DNA of 64,000 nt from JACTOJ01 sp032335695 (lineage in GTDB: Bacteria > Bacillota > Clostridia > Clostridiales > Clostridiaceae). The notes below the pieces were generated by a model that saw nothing but the letters and a program-made list of their open reading frames with translations, ran no database searches and was not told the DNA's origin. A program made the translations under genes and the position numbers. Position 1 is the first letter of the stretch; each line of letters begins with the position of its first letter. Of this stretch, positions 45,345 through 53,964 are shown piece by piece. The stretch is taken from positions 1-64,000 of the forward strand of contig NZ_JACTOJ010000006.1 of NCBI RefSeq assembly GCF_032335695.1, given 5' to 3'.

Positions 45345-46055
45345 ATGCAATACAATTTAACTGATCCCTATGAAATAGCAAGATACATAAAAGAAGCCAA
45401 AAAAGCGACTCCTGTAAAAGCCTACATAAATGGCGATTTATCTAACTGTTCATTTGGAGAAATTGAAGTTTTTGGTTCAAATAATTTTTATGTTCTTTTT
45501 GGAGAAAGTGTTGATGTCATTAATTTTTTACAAGAAAATAAAGATAAGATAAGTAATTATAAATTAGAAAACGATAGAAGAAATTCTGCTATACCTATGC
45601 TGGATCTCACTAATATAGAAGCAAGGATAGAACCTGGTGCTATAATTAGAGATAAAGTAGTAATAGGTAAAAATGCCGTAATAATGATGGGAGCTGTAAT
45701 AAACATCGGAGCAGAAATAGGCGAAAGCACTATGGTTGATATGAACGCAGTAGTAGGTGCTCGAGGAAAATTAGGTAAAAGAGTTCATTTAGGAGCCGGT
45801 GCTGTGGTTGCTGGAGTACTAGAGCCACCAAGTAAATCTCCTTGCGAAATAGGTGACGATGTACTTATTGGCGCAAATTCAGTGATACTTGAAGGAGTAA
45901 AAATAGGTGCTCGCTCAGTAGTGGCAGCAGGATCTGTTGTTACAGAAGATATTCCTGAAGGAGTTGTTGTAGCTGGAACCCCTGCAAAAATAATAAAATT
46001 TGTAGATGACAAAACTAAAAATAAGACTCAAATATTAGATGATTTAAGGAAATAA
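45345..46055 (+). CDS. dapH: Tetrahydrodipicolinate N-acetyltransferase
   Basis: This protein of 236 residues has an N-terminal DapH domain (about 1-85) and a left-handed beta helix of hexapeptide repeats (about 90-210, e.g. IGKNAVIMMGAVINIGAEIG). It acetylates tetrahydrodipicolinate using acetyl-CoA, which defines the acetylase branch of DAP synthesis. Length equals Bacillus DapH. The start is ATG 45345 behind GAAAGG; the upstream TTG at 45324 lies before the SD. The divergent aminotransferase supports the pathway. Confidence 0.94.
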   Translation: MQYNLTDPYEIARYIKEAKKATPVKAYINGDLSNCSFGEIEVFGSNNFYVLFGESVDVINFLQENKDKISNYKLENDRRNSAIPMLDLTNIEARIEPGAIIRDKVVIGKNAVIMMGAVINIGAEIGESTMVDMNAVVGARGKLGKRVHLGAGAVVAGVLEPPSKSPCEIGDDVLIGANSVILEGVKIGARSVVAAGSVVTEDIPEGVVVAGTPAKIIKFVDDKTKNKTQILDDLRK

Positions 46056-46060
46056 CGTTT

Positions 46061-46107
46061 AAAAAGGACTGAGACTCACCATTATGGTAAATTTCAGTCC
46101 TTTTTAT
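46061..46107 (+). terminator. Bidirectional terminator after dapH
   Basis: AAAAAGGACTGAGA pairs with TTTCAGTCCTTTTT; it also serves the convergent SSB-like gene. Confidence 0.78.
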
Positions 46108-46129
46108 TTAAACTATTTAAGCCTCTAAA

Positions 46130-46798
46130 CTAAATAGCGCTTTGAGTATCATTAATTTCTTCGGTGACAGTATCTCCGTTCTTGTTTATTCTTTCCATCT
46201 TGGAAATAGAAACCTCATAAGCAACCTTTTTTATAACTTCTTCCTCTGTTAATTTTTTTTGATATTCTCTGCTTTGAAGTCTCCCCCAAATTTTAATATT
46301 ATCTCCTACCTTAAGAGTTTCACAAAATCTTGAATTTCTTCCCCAAGCAATAGTTGGGATATAATCTGATTTATTGTACGCCCTATTTACAGCCAGCAGC
46401 ATATCTGCTATTTCTCTTCCAAAAGGTGTGGTTCTATAAACCGGTGTCTTGCATATAAATCCATCTAAGTATATTTGATTTGGATTTTTACTTCTTTCTA
46501 TGCAAGGCTCTATATTTCTTGCAAATACTGTTAATATGAGTCTATTAGCTCCATCAACAAATTTGTTGTAGGATCTCAGTTGACCTTCAACTATAACTTC
46601 TTTCCCCTCATCTATACCAATTCCTGTTATCAATCTTTCGGATACTGTTATTGCCAGTATATCTTTAGTATCACTCAATCTTGGCACTTCAAGATTGAAT
46701 ATGTAGAACCCCTCTCCATACATCTCATGGCTGAAAGATAGTCCTGATACCACCTTTCCTTCTAAATAGATTTTATTATTTAGCATTAAATTATCCAT
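46130..46798 (-). CDS. SSB-like protein with two tandem OB folds
   Basis: This protein of about 222 residues appears to hold two SSB-type OB domains. The first (about 1-105) has NKIYLEGKVVSG and KEVIVEGQLRSYN; the second (about 108-205) has NQIYLDGFICKTPVYR, ADMLLAVNRAYNKSDYIPTIAWG and DNIKIWGRLQSREYQK. A normal bacterial SSB has one OB domain and an acidic tip; here the acidic DDDxPF-like C-terminus is missing. ssDNA binding is inferred. A paralogue of the replicative SSB is likely. Start ATG 46798 after GAGAGGGG. Confidence 0.78.
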   Translation of the reverse strand: MDNLMLNNKIYLEGKVVSGLSFSHEMYGEGFYIFNLEVPRLSDTKDILAITVSERLITGIGIDEGKEVIVEGQLRSYNKFVDGANRLILTVFARNIEPCIERSKNPNQIYLDGFICKTPVYRTTPFGREIADMLLAVNRAYNKSDYIPTIAWGRNSRFCETLKVGDNIKIWGRLQSREYQKKLTEEEVIKKVAYEVSISKMERINKNGDTVTEEINDTQSAI

Positions 46799-46963
46799 TT
46801 GAACCCCTCTCTCCATTGGTTTTCATTAAATTCATCTTATAGATAATACCTATTCACCACATCATTTAATTATTACTATTTTTATATATGCTTATAATTT
46901 ATAAGCTAAATATCAATTACCAATCACTATTCCATTATAATACATTTTTAGTCTTAATTGCAA

Positions 46964-47722
46964 TTACTTATTTGAAATTTGTTTGCCAGCGCTGTCTATT
47001 CTGTAATTATCTCTATAAATTAGGTTAGATACTGTTACAAATTCATAATTTTGGTTCTTTAAATATTGAATAATCTTAGGCAAATTCTCTGGAGTATATT
47101 TTGCTTCGCTGTGAAAAAGAATTATGGAGCCTGGCTTACTTTTTTTTATAACTCTATTGTATTCTATATCGGCCCCTTGGTTTCTCCAATCAATACTATC
47201 TACATCCCACTGAATAGAATATTTATTTAATCCGCTAACTACATCTATGGTGGAATCACTATACTCGCCACTTGGAAACCTAAACAGTGATGTTTCTTTT
47301 CCTGTTACCTTTTCAATTTTCTCGTCTACAGCATCTATCTCCTTTACTAATTTTTCTTTTGATATTCCAGGCATGCTTGGATGACTATTGGTATGATTAC
47401 CTATCTCATGGCCTTCATCAAATATCCTCTTCAGCTTTTCTTCATTTCCATCTATCCAAACCCCCACAATAAAAAAAGTTGCTTTCACATTATACTTATG
47501 CAAAATATCAAGTATCTCGTCCATATTATCTTCTTTCCAGCTTACATCAAAAGTTAATGCTAATTTCTTCTCTTTTGTGTCTACAGAGTATATAGGCACC
47601 TTCTTTTGAAGTCCCATAAACGCAGATAAGGTTCTCCCTGAAATTAAAATTGCAGCTGCAATCAAAAGTAGTATTAATGCAGAATTTATTATTTTTTTTC
47701 TATGGCTTATAAATACAATCAA
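46964..47722 (-). CDS. pdaB: PdaB-like polysaccharide deacetylase
   Basis: This 252-residue protein has an N-terminal membrane anchor (about 11-35) and a NodB domain. The motifs are TFDVSW (about 58-63), HTNSHPSM and RFPSGEYSDST, plus LFHSEA late. The second Asp of TFDDG is replaced, as in PdaB, a spore-specific protein needed to keep spores stable. Start TTG 47722, about 10 bases after AAGGAG. It complements the PdaA-like enzyme at 6410, but deacetylase activity is uncertain. Confidence 0.82.
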   Translation of the reverse strand: MIVFISHRKKIINSALILLLIAAAILISGRTLSAFMGLQKKVPIYSVDTKEKKLALTFDVSWKEDNMDEILDILHKYNVKATFFIVGVWIDGNEEKLKRIFDEGHEIGNHTNSHPSMPGISKEKLVKEIDAVDEKIEKVTGKETSLFRFPSGEYSDSTIDVVSGLNKYSIQWDVDSIDWRNQGADIEYNRVIKKSKPGSIILFHSEAKYTPENLPKIIQYLKNQNYEFVTVSNLIYRDNYRIDSAGKQISNK

Positions 47723-47851
47723 TACACTACATCTCCTTAAAATAGTCTCTGTAAATTATATTCAATTTCCACATAAAAATAGTTCATTTGAATATAAAAA
47801 ACTATATGATATAATGTTAATAGTATTTTAGCACTTGGGGGTGGACCATGA

Positions 47852-48379
47852 ATGTACGAAGACATAAGCCAACTTGCGGAAAGCAAATTGATTTTATTAT
47901 ATATAATGCATAACATCAATTTACCTATTTCAAAAAACCAACTAACTCAAATTGTACTTGAAAATAACTTAGTAAACTATTTTTCTCTCCAGCAATATCT
48001 AGCAGATTTAATAGATTCTGATTTTTTAGTTTATACAAATAAAAATAATCAGAAGCTGCTCTCTATTACTGATAGAGGATCCAAGGTATTGGAAATGTTT
48101 CAAAGCAGAATACCAGATGATATCATCTTAAAAGTCGATAATTATCTCGAAACAGCTAAAGATAACATAAAACGTGAAATTTCTCTCTACTCTGACTATA
48201 CAATAGAGAAAAGCAATACCTTTATTGTAAATCTAAAAGCTATGGAAAATGATATAATATTAATTGATGTTAAAGTAAATGTACCCACCAAGAAACACGC
48301 TATAGATTTGTGTGCTAATTGGAAATCAAATTCTTCTCAAATATATAATGATATAATGAAACTTTTAATAAATCATTAA
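47852..48379 (+). CDS. DUF4364 family protein
   Basis: This 175-residue protein begins with a winged-helix-like domain (about 8-90) with KLILLYIMHNINLPISKNQLTQIV and LLSITDRGSKVLEMF in pieces, followed by an alpha/beta C-terminal part. It matches DUF4364, common in Clostridia, of unknown role; a DNA-binding regulator is plausible. SD GGGGGTGG at 47837. Its end overlaps the convergent propeller gene by four bases. Confidence 0.75.
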   Translation: MYEDISQLAESKLILLYIMHNINLPISKNQLTQIVLENNLVNYFSLQQYLADLIDSDFLVYTNKNNQKLLSITDRGSKVLEMFQSRIPDDIILKVDNYLETAKDNIKREISLYSDYTIEKSNTFIVNLKAMENDIILIDVKVNVPTKKHAIDLCANWKSNSSQIYNDIMKLLINH

Positions 48380-49281
48380 ATAGTAGTCATTCCAGTGGGC
48401 TCTTTACCTACTGCTATGGCTTTTTTTTCTCCATTAAACAAGTTATATCTAAAAATTCTTCCATTATAATTATCACCCACATACAAAAAATTATCTTTTT
48501 TTATTATTCCTCTCGGCATTCCACCAATATATACTTTTTTCACCACATTAAAATCAATAACAGTAATTAAAGTTATATAACCTTCAAGGAAATTTGATAT
48601 ATAGCAAATAACATTGTCACAAAATATATCAATCGGTCCCTTTCCTACAGGAATTTTCTTTATGGAGGAAAAAGTTTTTGTAGAGATAATATTTATAAAG
48701 CCACCTTTTTCGGAGCCTAAATTGCTTTCACATACAAAAATATATTTGCTATCACTAGAAAAAACAGCTTTTGTAGGGCAATGTCCAACTTTTATATTCA
48801 CTAAAGTTTCTCTCTTTACTGCGTCTATTATGGTTATACTGTCACTTAACATATTGGTAGTGACCATTAGATTCCCCTCTGCATTTAGCTCCACAGAATG
48901 AGGCAAATTTTCTACTGGCAATTCCTCTTCAACTTTTTCAGACAGCAGATCAAAAACAACTATATCATTACTCTCTCCGCAAGCAATAAAAGCTTCATTT
49001 CTATAAATAGCAATATCATTGCAGTATCCACCAATATAATAACTTTGAGATTCTTCTGATAATACATCTATTATAGTTATACTATTACTATAATTATCAG
49101 CAGTAATTATATTGCTTTTCCAGCCGCAAATTCCGTGTGGGCCTATTCTCCCGCCTATTCCATTCATAGGAATTCGACTGTCCTCATGGAAATCTTTCAA
49201 ATTTATTTTTGATACATCGTCTGATCCTGAATTGCAAACAAATAAGTAATCCACTTTACCCACCACTTTTCTACTGTTCAT
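48376..49281 (-). CDS. YncE-like beta-propeller protein
   Basis: This 301-residue protein has about seven repeated blades with motifs like SNSITIIDVLSEE, SDSITIIDAVKRE and KVYIGGMPRGIIKKD. It has no signal peptide in this frame, so an intracellular or spore-surface location is possible; related proteins bind or report but do not obviously catalyse. It is convergent with the DUF4364 gene, with a 4-base overlap. Specific ligand unknown. Confidence 0.72.
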   Translation of the reverse strand: MNSRKVVGKVDYLFVCNSGSDDVSKINLKDFHEDSRIPMNGIGGRIGPHGICGWKSNIITADNYSNSITIIDVLSEESQSYYIGGYCNDIAIYRNEAFIACGESNDIVVFDLLSEKVEEELPVENLPHSVELNAEGNLMVTTNMLSDSITIIDAVKRETLVNIKVGHCPTKAVFSSDSKYIFVCESNLGSEKGGFINIISTKTFSSIKKIPVGKGPIDIFCDNVICYISNFLEGYITLITVIDFNVVKKVYIGGMPRGIIKKDNFLYVGDNYNGRIFRYNLFNGEKKAIAVGKEPTGMTTI

Positions 49282-49372
49282 AAAACTATAATATGTAGAA
49301 ATGTTTGCCTGCGTTATAATTATTTTTATAAAATTTCATAAGAATTTTTACCTCTAAATTTAAAATCAAATA

Positions 49373-49412
49373 AAAAAAGTCACTGCACAACTATATAAAT
49401 GCTAGTTGTGCA
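49373..49412 (-). terminator. Terminator of the TSCPD gene
   Basis: TGCACAACT/AGTTGTGCA stem followed on the minus strand by seven T, about 40 bases past the stop. Confidence 0.8.
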
Positions 49413-49448
49413 GCAACCTCTTTTAATGACTTATGCTTTTGATTATAA

Positions 49449-49694
49449 TTATTTATTGCAGCATTGCTCTAAAGCAATGGCAAGCTGGTCTGGACATGAA
49501 GTAGCTTTTGTTCCGCATTTTATTCCTTTAAGTCTATCTATGGCTTCTTCCACCTTCATACCTTCAATAAGCTTAGATATGCCATTCAAATTTCCATTGC
49601 ATCCGCCAGTAAATCTAACCTCAGCTACCTTGTTATCCACTATGTCAAAATCAATTTTTTTGGAGCATACCCCTTTAGTTTCATATGTGTACAT
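49449..49694 (-). CDS. TSCPD domain protein (TIGR03905-like)
   Basis: This 81-residue protein has a Cys-rich layout: KGVCSKKIDFDI, RFTGGCNGNLNGISKLIEGM, IKCGTKATSCPDQLA and a final QCCNK. The TSCPD-type segment occurs at the C-terminus of class II ribonucleotide reductases and as stand-alone proteins of unknown role in Clostridia. Metal binding is inferred. I use ATG 49694, which overlaps the end of folC by 14 bases. Confidence 0.8.
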   Translation of the reverse strand: MYTYETKGVCSKKIDFDIVDNKVAEVRFTGGCNGNLNGISKLIEGMKVEEAIDRLKGIKCGTKATSCPDQLAIALEQCCNK

Positions 49695-50985
49695 TACATC
49701 CATCTCCCCTTATAATTTTTCTCATATCTCCTACCATGTATAGAGATCCGCATATTACAAGCAAATCCTCCTTTTCACAGCATTGAAGTGCCTCCTTATA
49801 GGCCTCTTCATAATTCATAAAGGCTTCCACATTTGTATTGATAGACACTATTCTATCCTTTAGTGCATCTGCTTCCTCAGCCCTATCGCTGTGAGGTGTT
49901 ACAGCAAAAACTCTTGAAGCCATAGGTGTTATAGTCCTAAGCATTTCATCAACCTGCTTATCTGCCAGTATTCCTATTATAAGATACATTTTTTTATAAC
50001 TGAAATACTTGCCTATGCTTTCAGATAATTTTGAAATACCATCTATGTTGTGAGCTCCATCTACAAGAACAGTAGGCTTTGTACCAAGCACTTCCATCCT
50101 GCACTTCCATTTTACCTTTAAAAGTGCTGATTTCATGGAATCTACATTAATATTATAACCTAAGCTAATCAAAGCTTCAATGGCACTTATAACTACTGAG
50201 CAATTATTAATTTGATGTATCCCCAGCAAAGGAAGTTTTATTTCATAAGATTGCACTTTTGTATTTATTTCTATTATCTGCTTATAGTCTTCAATTCTTA
50301 TAAATTCCCCAGAATTTTGGAAAACTATAGTAAGCTTAGCATTTCTTTCAGCGCAAACTTTTTGTATTACTTCTAGTGCTTCCTCCTGTTGAGGATAGCT
50401 TATAACTGGAATTTTCTCTTTTATTATTCCAGCTTTTTCATAAGCTATCTCAGCAAGTGTGTTTCCAAGTATATTCATATGATCATAGCTTATAGAAGTT
50501 ATAACACTTAAGATAGGAGTTATAACATTAGTTGAATCAAGCCTTCCTCCAAGTCCTACTTCAATAACCCCAAAATCTACTTTTTCCTCGTAGAAATAGA
50601 GGAACATAGCACAGGTTATAATTTCGAATTCTGTAGGATGATCATAACCTGCTGCTACGACCTTCTTTACTGCCTCAGATACTTTTTCCACAACTTCACA
50701 AAGCCTATTCTTAGGTATATTTACATTATTTATCTGCATTCTTTCTTCAAAGCATTCTATATATGGTGAGATATAAAGCCCAACTTTATAGCCGTTTTCT
50801 ATAAGTATTTGGTTTATCATGGCTGAAGTAGAGCCTTTGCCATTAGTACCAGCTATGTGAATGCATTTTATTTTATCCTGAGGATTTCCTAAAAACTCTA
50901 GAATCTTATAGGTTCTTTCAAGGCCTAAATTGCTTCCGAATTTAGTGGTTTCAGTTATATAGGCCATAGTTTCTTCATAATTCAT
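49681..50985 (-). CDS. folC: Folylpolyglutamate/dihydrofolate synthase
   Basis: This 434-residue Mur-ligase-family enzyme adds glutamates to folates. The P-loop is HIAGTNGKGSTSAM (about 44-57), followed by IEVGLGGRLDSTNV and the C-terminal VDGAHN motif. It starts at ATG 50985 after AGGTGAT, 9 bases from the valS stop, so valS-folC and the TSCPD gene are one transcript. A valS-folC pair is common in Firmicutes. Confidence 0.93.
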   Translation of the reverse strand: MNYEETMAYITETTKFGSNLGLERTYKILEFLGNPQDKIKCIHIAGTNGKGSTSAMINQILIENGYKVGLYISPYIECFEERMQINNVNIPKNRLCEVVEKVSEAVKKVVAAGYDHPTEFEIITCAMFLYFYEEKVDFGVIEVGLGGRLDSTNVITPILSVITSISYDHMNILGNTLAEIAYEKAGIIKEKIPVISYPQQEEALEVIQKVCAERNAKLTIVFQNSGEFIRIEDYKQIIEINTKVQSYEIKLPLLGIHQINNCSVVISAIEALISLGYNINVDSMKSALLKVKWKCRMEVLGTKPTVLVDGAHNIDGISKLSESIGKYFSYKKMYLIIGILADKQVDEMLRTITPMASRVFAVTPHSDRAEEADALKDRIVSINTNVEAFMNYEEAYKEALQCCEKEDLLVICGSLYMVGDMRKIIRGDGCNVHI

Positions 50986-50994
50986 ATTAATCAC

Positions 50995-53640
50995 CTATTT
51001 CAAACTATCTATCCTGTCTAAAACTGATTTAAGCATTTCCTTGTATTTTTCACCTTTAGCTTTTTCTTCTGCCACAACACTCTCAGGAGCCTTGCTGACA
51101 AAACCTGCATTATTTAGCTTCTTTTCTACTCTTTCAATTTCAGACAAAAGTTTTACTTTTTCCTTATTTAATCTCTCTATTTCCTTCTCTACATCTATTA
51201 AATCTAAAAGCGGCATAAATAACTCTGCACCCTTTGTTACTGCAGACACTACATTTTCAGGTATATTCTCCTTATCCTCTACTATATCAATTTCATTTAC
51301 AGAAGCTAACTTTTCAAAATATATCTTGCCAGCAGAAAAAGCATTTTTAGCATTTTCCTTAACATAAGCTATAAGCTTTGCTTTTCTTGAATTCGGTACA
51401 TTCATCTCTGTTCTAACATTTCTTATGGCTTTTATTGCTTCTATAATATAAGACATATTTTCTTCTGCTTCTTCATCATAAAGTTTATCTTCATATTCTG
51501 GCCATTTTGATATAGTTATAGATTCATATTCTGCCCCAAGATGAGTGTATATCTCTTCTGTGATAAAAGGCATCGCTGGATGAAGCAGCTGCAATCCTGA
51601 AGTTAATACTCTGTACAGCACATTTGATGTAACTGCTTTGGCTTTCTCATCATCTCCGTATAATACAGGTTTACACAGTTCAATGTACCAATCGCACAAC
51701 TCTCCCCATAGGAAGTCATATACCTTCTGAAGAGCTATTCCAAGCTCATATTTTTCTATGTTTTCTGTCACTTCCTTAGTCACAGTATTTAATCTTGAAA
51801 GTATCCATCTATCTGCCAAATTATAGTCAGTGCAGGTTTCATATTTTTTCATAAGCTGCTCATCAAAATTCATCATAACGAATCTTGAAGCATTCCATAT
51901 CTTGTTAGCAAAGTTTCTTGCTGCCTCTACTTTTTCTTCATAAAATCTTATGTCATTTCCTGGAGCACTTCCAGTTACTAGCATAAATCTTAAAGCATCT
52001 GCTCCATAGTTTTCTATTACATCTAATGGATCCACACCATTTCCAAGAGATTTAGACATTTTTCTTCCTTGACTATCCCTTATTATTCCGTGAATAAGCA
52101 CAGTATCAAATGGTACTTTACCCATATTGTGTATTCCTGAAAACATCATTCTAGCAACCCAGAAAAATATTATATCATAACCAGTTACCAAAACATTGGT
52201 TGGATAAAAATACTCTAGGTCTTCAGTTTTTCTTGGCCATCCTAAAGTAGAAAAAGGCCAGAGTGCTGAACTAAACCATGTATCTAAAACATCTTTATCT
52301 TGCTCCAAGTTATGGCTTCCACATTTTGAACAGCTTGTTGGTGCTTCTTCTGATACTATAATTTCTCCGCAGTCCTTGCAATACCACACAGGTATTCTAT
52401 GTCCCCACCAAAGCTGTCTTGATATGCACCAATCCTGTATGTTTTCCATCCAGTTAAAATAAATTTTTTCAAATCTCTCAGGAACAAACTTAGTATTATT
52501 TTGTTTTACAGCTTCTATAGCTGGTTTAGCTAGAGATTCCATTTTTACATACCACTGCTTTGAGATCATCGGTTCTATTACACTGCCGCATCTATCATGG
52601 CAGCCTACATTATGTACATGAGGTTTTATCTTAACTAAGAAGCCTTGATTTTTCAACTCCTCAACAATGGCTTTTCTTGCTTCATATCTATCTAACCCTG
52701 CATATTTGCCACCATTTTCATTGATAGTTCCATCGTCATTTAATACTCTGATTTCCGGAAGGCTATGTCTCTTTCCAACCTCATAATCATTAGGATCATG
52801 AGCTGGAGTTATTTTAACTGCCCCTGTTCCGAATTCCATATCTACATAGCTGTCTGCTACAATAGGTATCTCTCTGTTTACTAATGGAAGCATAAGCTTC
52901 TTACCTACAAGGCTAGCGTATCTAGCATCATCAGGGTTTACAGCCACTGCAGTATCTCCCAGCAAGGTTTCTGGCCTTGTTGTGGCAATTTCTATAAATT
53001 CCTCACTGCCTATTACAGGATATTTTATGTGCCAAAAATTTCCTTCCTGTTCTTCATATTCTATCTCAGCATCTGAAAGAGCTGTCTGACATTTTGGACA
53101 CCAGTTAGTTATTCTGTTTCCTTGATATATTAATCCTTCATTATAAAGCTTAACAAATACATGCTTTACTGCTTTGTCTAAGTTTTCATCCATGGTAAAG
53201 GCTTCCCTAGTAAAGTCCGCTGAGCATCCAAGCTTCTTTATTTGCTGTCTTATCCTCTCTCTGTATTCATCTGTCCATTCCCAAACTTTTTCAAGAAAGG
53301 CTTCTCTTCCGATCTCCTTCTTTTTTATGCCCTGCTTTAAGAGTTCATTTTCCACCTTTACTTCAGTTGCAATACTTGCATGATCTTCACCAGGAAGCCA
53401 AAGAGCACTATAACCCTGCATTCTCTTAAATCTTATAAGTATATCCTGCATAGTATTATCAAGCGCATGACCTAAATGAAGTTTTCCTGTTATATTTGGA
53501 GGCGGCATAACGATAGTAAATGGCTTTTTACTCTTATCAGCCTTTGGTGTAAAATAACCCTTTTCCTGCCATGTATTATAAATTCTTTCTTCAAAATCCT
53601 TTGGATTATATGTAGTTGCTATATTCATTTTCTCTTCCAT
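50995..53640 (-). CDS. valS: Valine-tRNA ligase
   Basis: This 881-residue class I synthetase has the HIGH-type motif PPNITGKLHLGHAL (about 46-59), the connective editing domain, KMSKSLGNGVDP (KMSKS, about 525), the anticodon-binding domain and a C-terminal coiled coil. A zinc knuckle (CKDCGEII...CSKCGSHN) lies at about 415-440. Start ATG 53640 after AGGAGG; the 14 upstream codons are not family sequence. It is controlled by a T-box. Confidence 0.97.
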   Translation of the reverse strand: MEEKMNIATTYNPKDFEERIYNTWQEKGYFTPKADKSKKPFTIVMPPPNITGKLHLGHALDNTMQDILIRFKRMQGYSALWLPGEDHASIATEVKVENELLKQGIKKKEIGREAFLEKVWEWTDEYRERIRQQIKKLGCSADFTREAFTMDENLDKAVKHVFVKLYNEGLIYQGNRITNWCPKCQTALSDAEIEYEEQEGNFWHIKYPVIGSEEFIEIATTRPETLLGDTAVAVNPDDARYASLVGKKLMLPLVNREIPIVADSYVDMEFGTGAVKITPAHDPNDYEVGKRHSLPEIRVLNDDGTINENGGKYAGLDRYEARKAIVEELKNQGFLVKIKPHVHNVGCHDRCGSVIEPMISKQWYVKMESLAKPAIEAVKQNNTKFVPERFEKIYFNWMENIQDWCISRQLWWGHRIPVWYCKDCGEIIVSEEAPTSCSKCGSHNLEQDKDVLDTWFSSALWPFSTLGWPRKTEDLEYFYPTNVLVTGYDIIFFWVARMMFSGIHNMGKVPFDTVLIHGIIRDSQGRKMSKSLGNGVDPLDVIENYGADALRFMLVTGSAPGNDIRFYEEKVEAARNFANKIWNASRFVMMNFDEQLMKKYETCTDYNLADRWILSRLNTVTKEVTENIEKYELGIALQKVYDFLWGELCDWYIELCKPVLYGDDEKAKAVTSNVLYRVLTSGLQLLHPAMPFITEEIYTHLGAEYESITISKWPEYEDKLYDEEAEENMSYIIEAIKAIRNVRTEMNVPNSRKAKLIAYVKENAKNAFSAGKIYFEKLASVNEIDIVEDKENIPENVVSAVTKGAELFMPLLDLIDVEKEIERLNKEKVKLLSEIERVEKKLNNAGFVSKAPESVVAEEKAKGEKYKEMLKSVLDRIDSLK

Positions 53641-53654
53641 GTTTATTCCTCCTG

Positions 53655-53925
53655 TTTCAATTAATAAAAAAAGAGCCTTCATCCAAAAGGACGAAGACTC
53701 GCGGTACCACCTTTTTTCCCAAAACGGGCACTCATATATTAACGGTGAGAAAACCGTCCTATCCTACTTTTATTTCAGAAAGGAAACTCAAAAGCTACCT
53801 TCAGGGAACACTATGGAATTCTTACAGCCTAGAAACCCCTCTCTTTTCGAAGAAAACACTTTTCTTCAATAATAGTGCCTAACCCTTACTCCTCTTTATC
53901 ACAGTCCTATATAAAATTCATACCT
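53655..53925 (-). promoter_or_regulatory. T-box riboswitch leader of valS
   Basis: On the minus strand: T-box core GGTGGTACCGCGAG, a terminator with GTCCTTTTGGAT at its tip and a T-run at about 53665, and a stem I region with GAGGAGTAAGG. The GAAGGTAGC segment offers a GUA triplet at the specifier position, which is a Val codon and fits tRNA-Val (TAC) encoded in this window. Confidence 0.9.
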
Positions 53926-53931
53926 AACAAT

Positions 53932-53959
53932 ATTATATACATTATTTATATACTGTCAA
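53932..53959 (-). promoter_or_regulatory. Sigma-A promoter of the valS T-box transcript
   Basis: Minus strand: TTGACA (53959-53954), 16-base spacer, TATAAT (53937-53932). Confidence 0.75.
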
Positions 53960-53964
53960 TAGTA

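Noticed and set aside
45785..46012. Ser/Thr/Pro-rich minus-strand frame inside dapH
   Set aside because: Composition is the expected reverse image of hexapeptide repeats.
53616..53882. Open frames on the plus strand across the valS leader
   Set aside because: They lie antisense to a clear T-box and have no SD or family resemblance.
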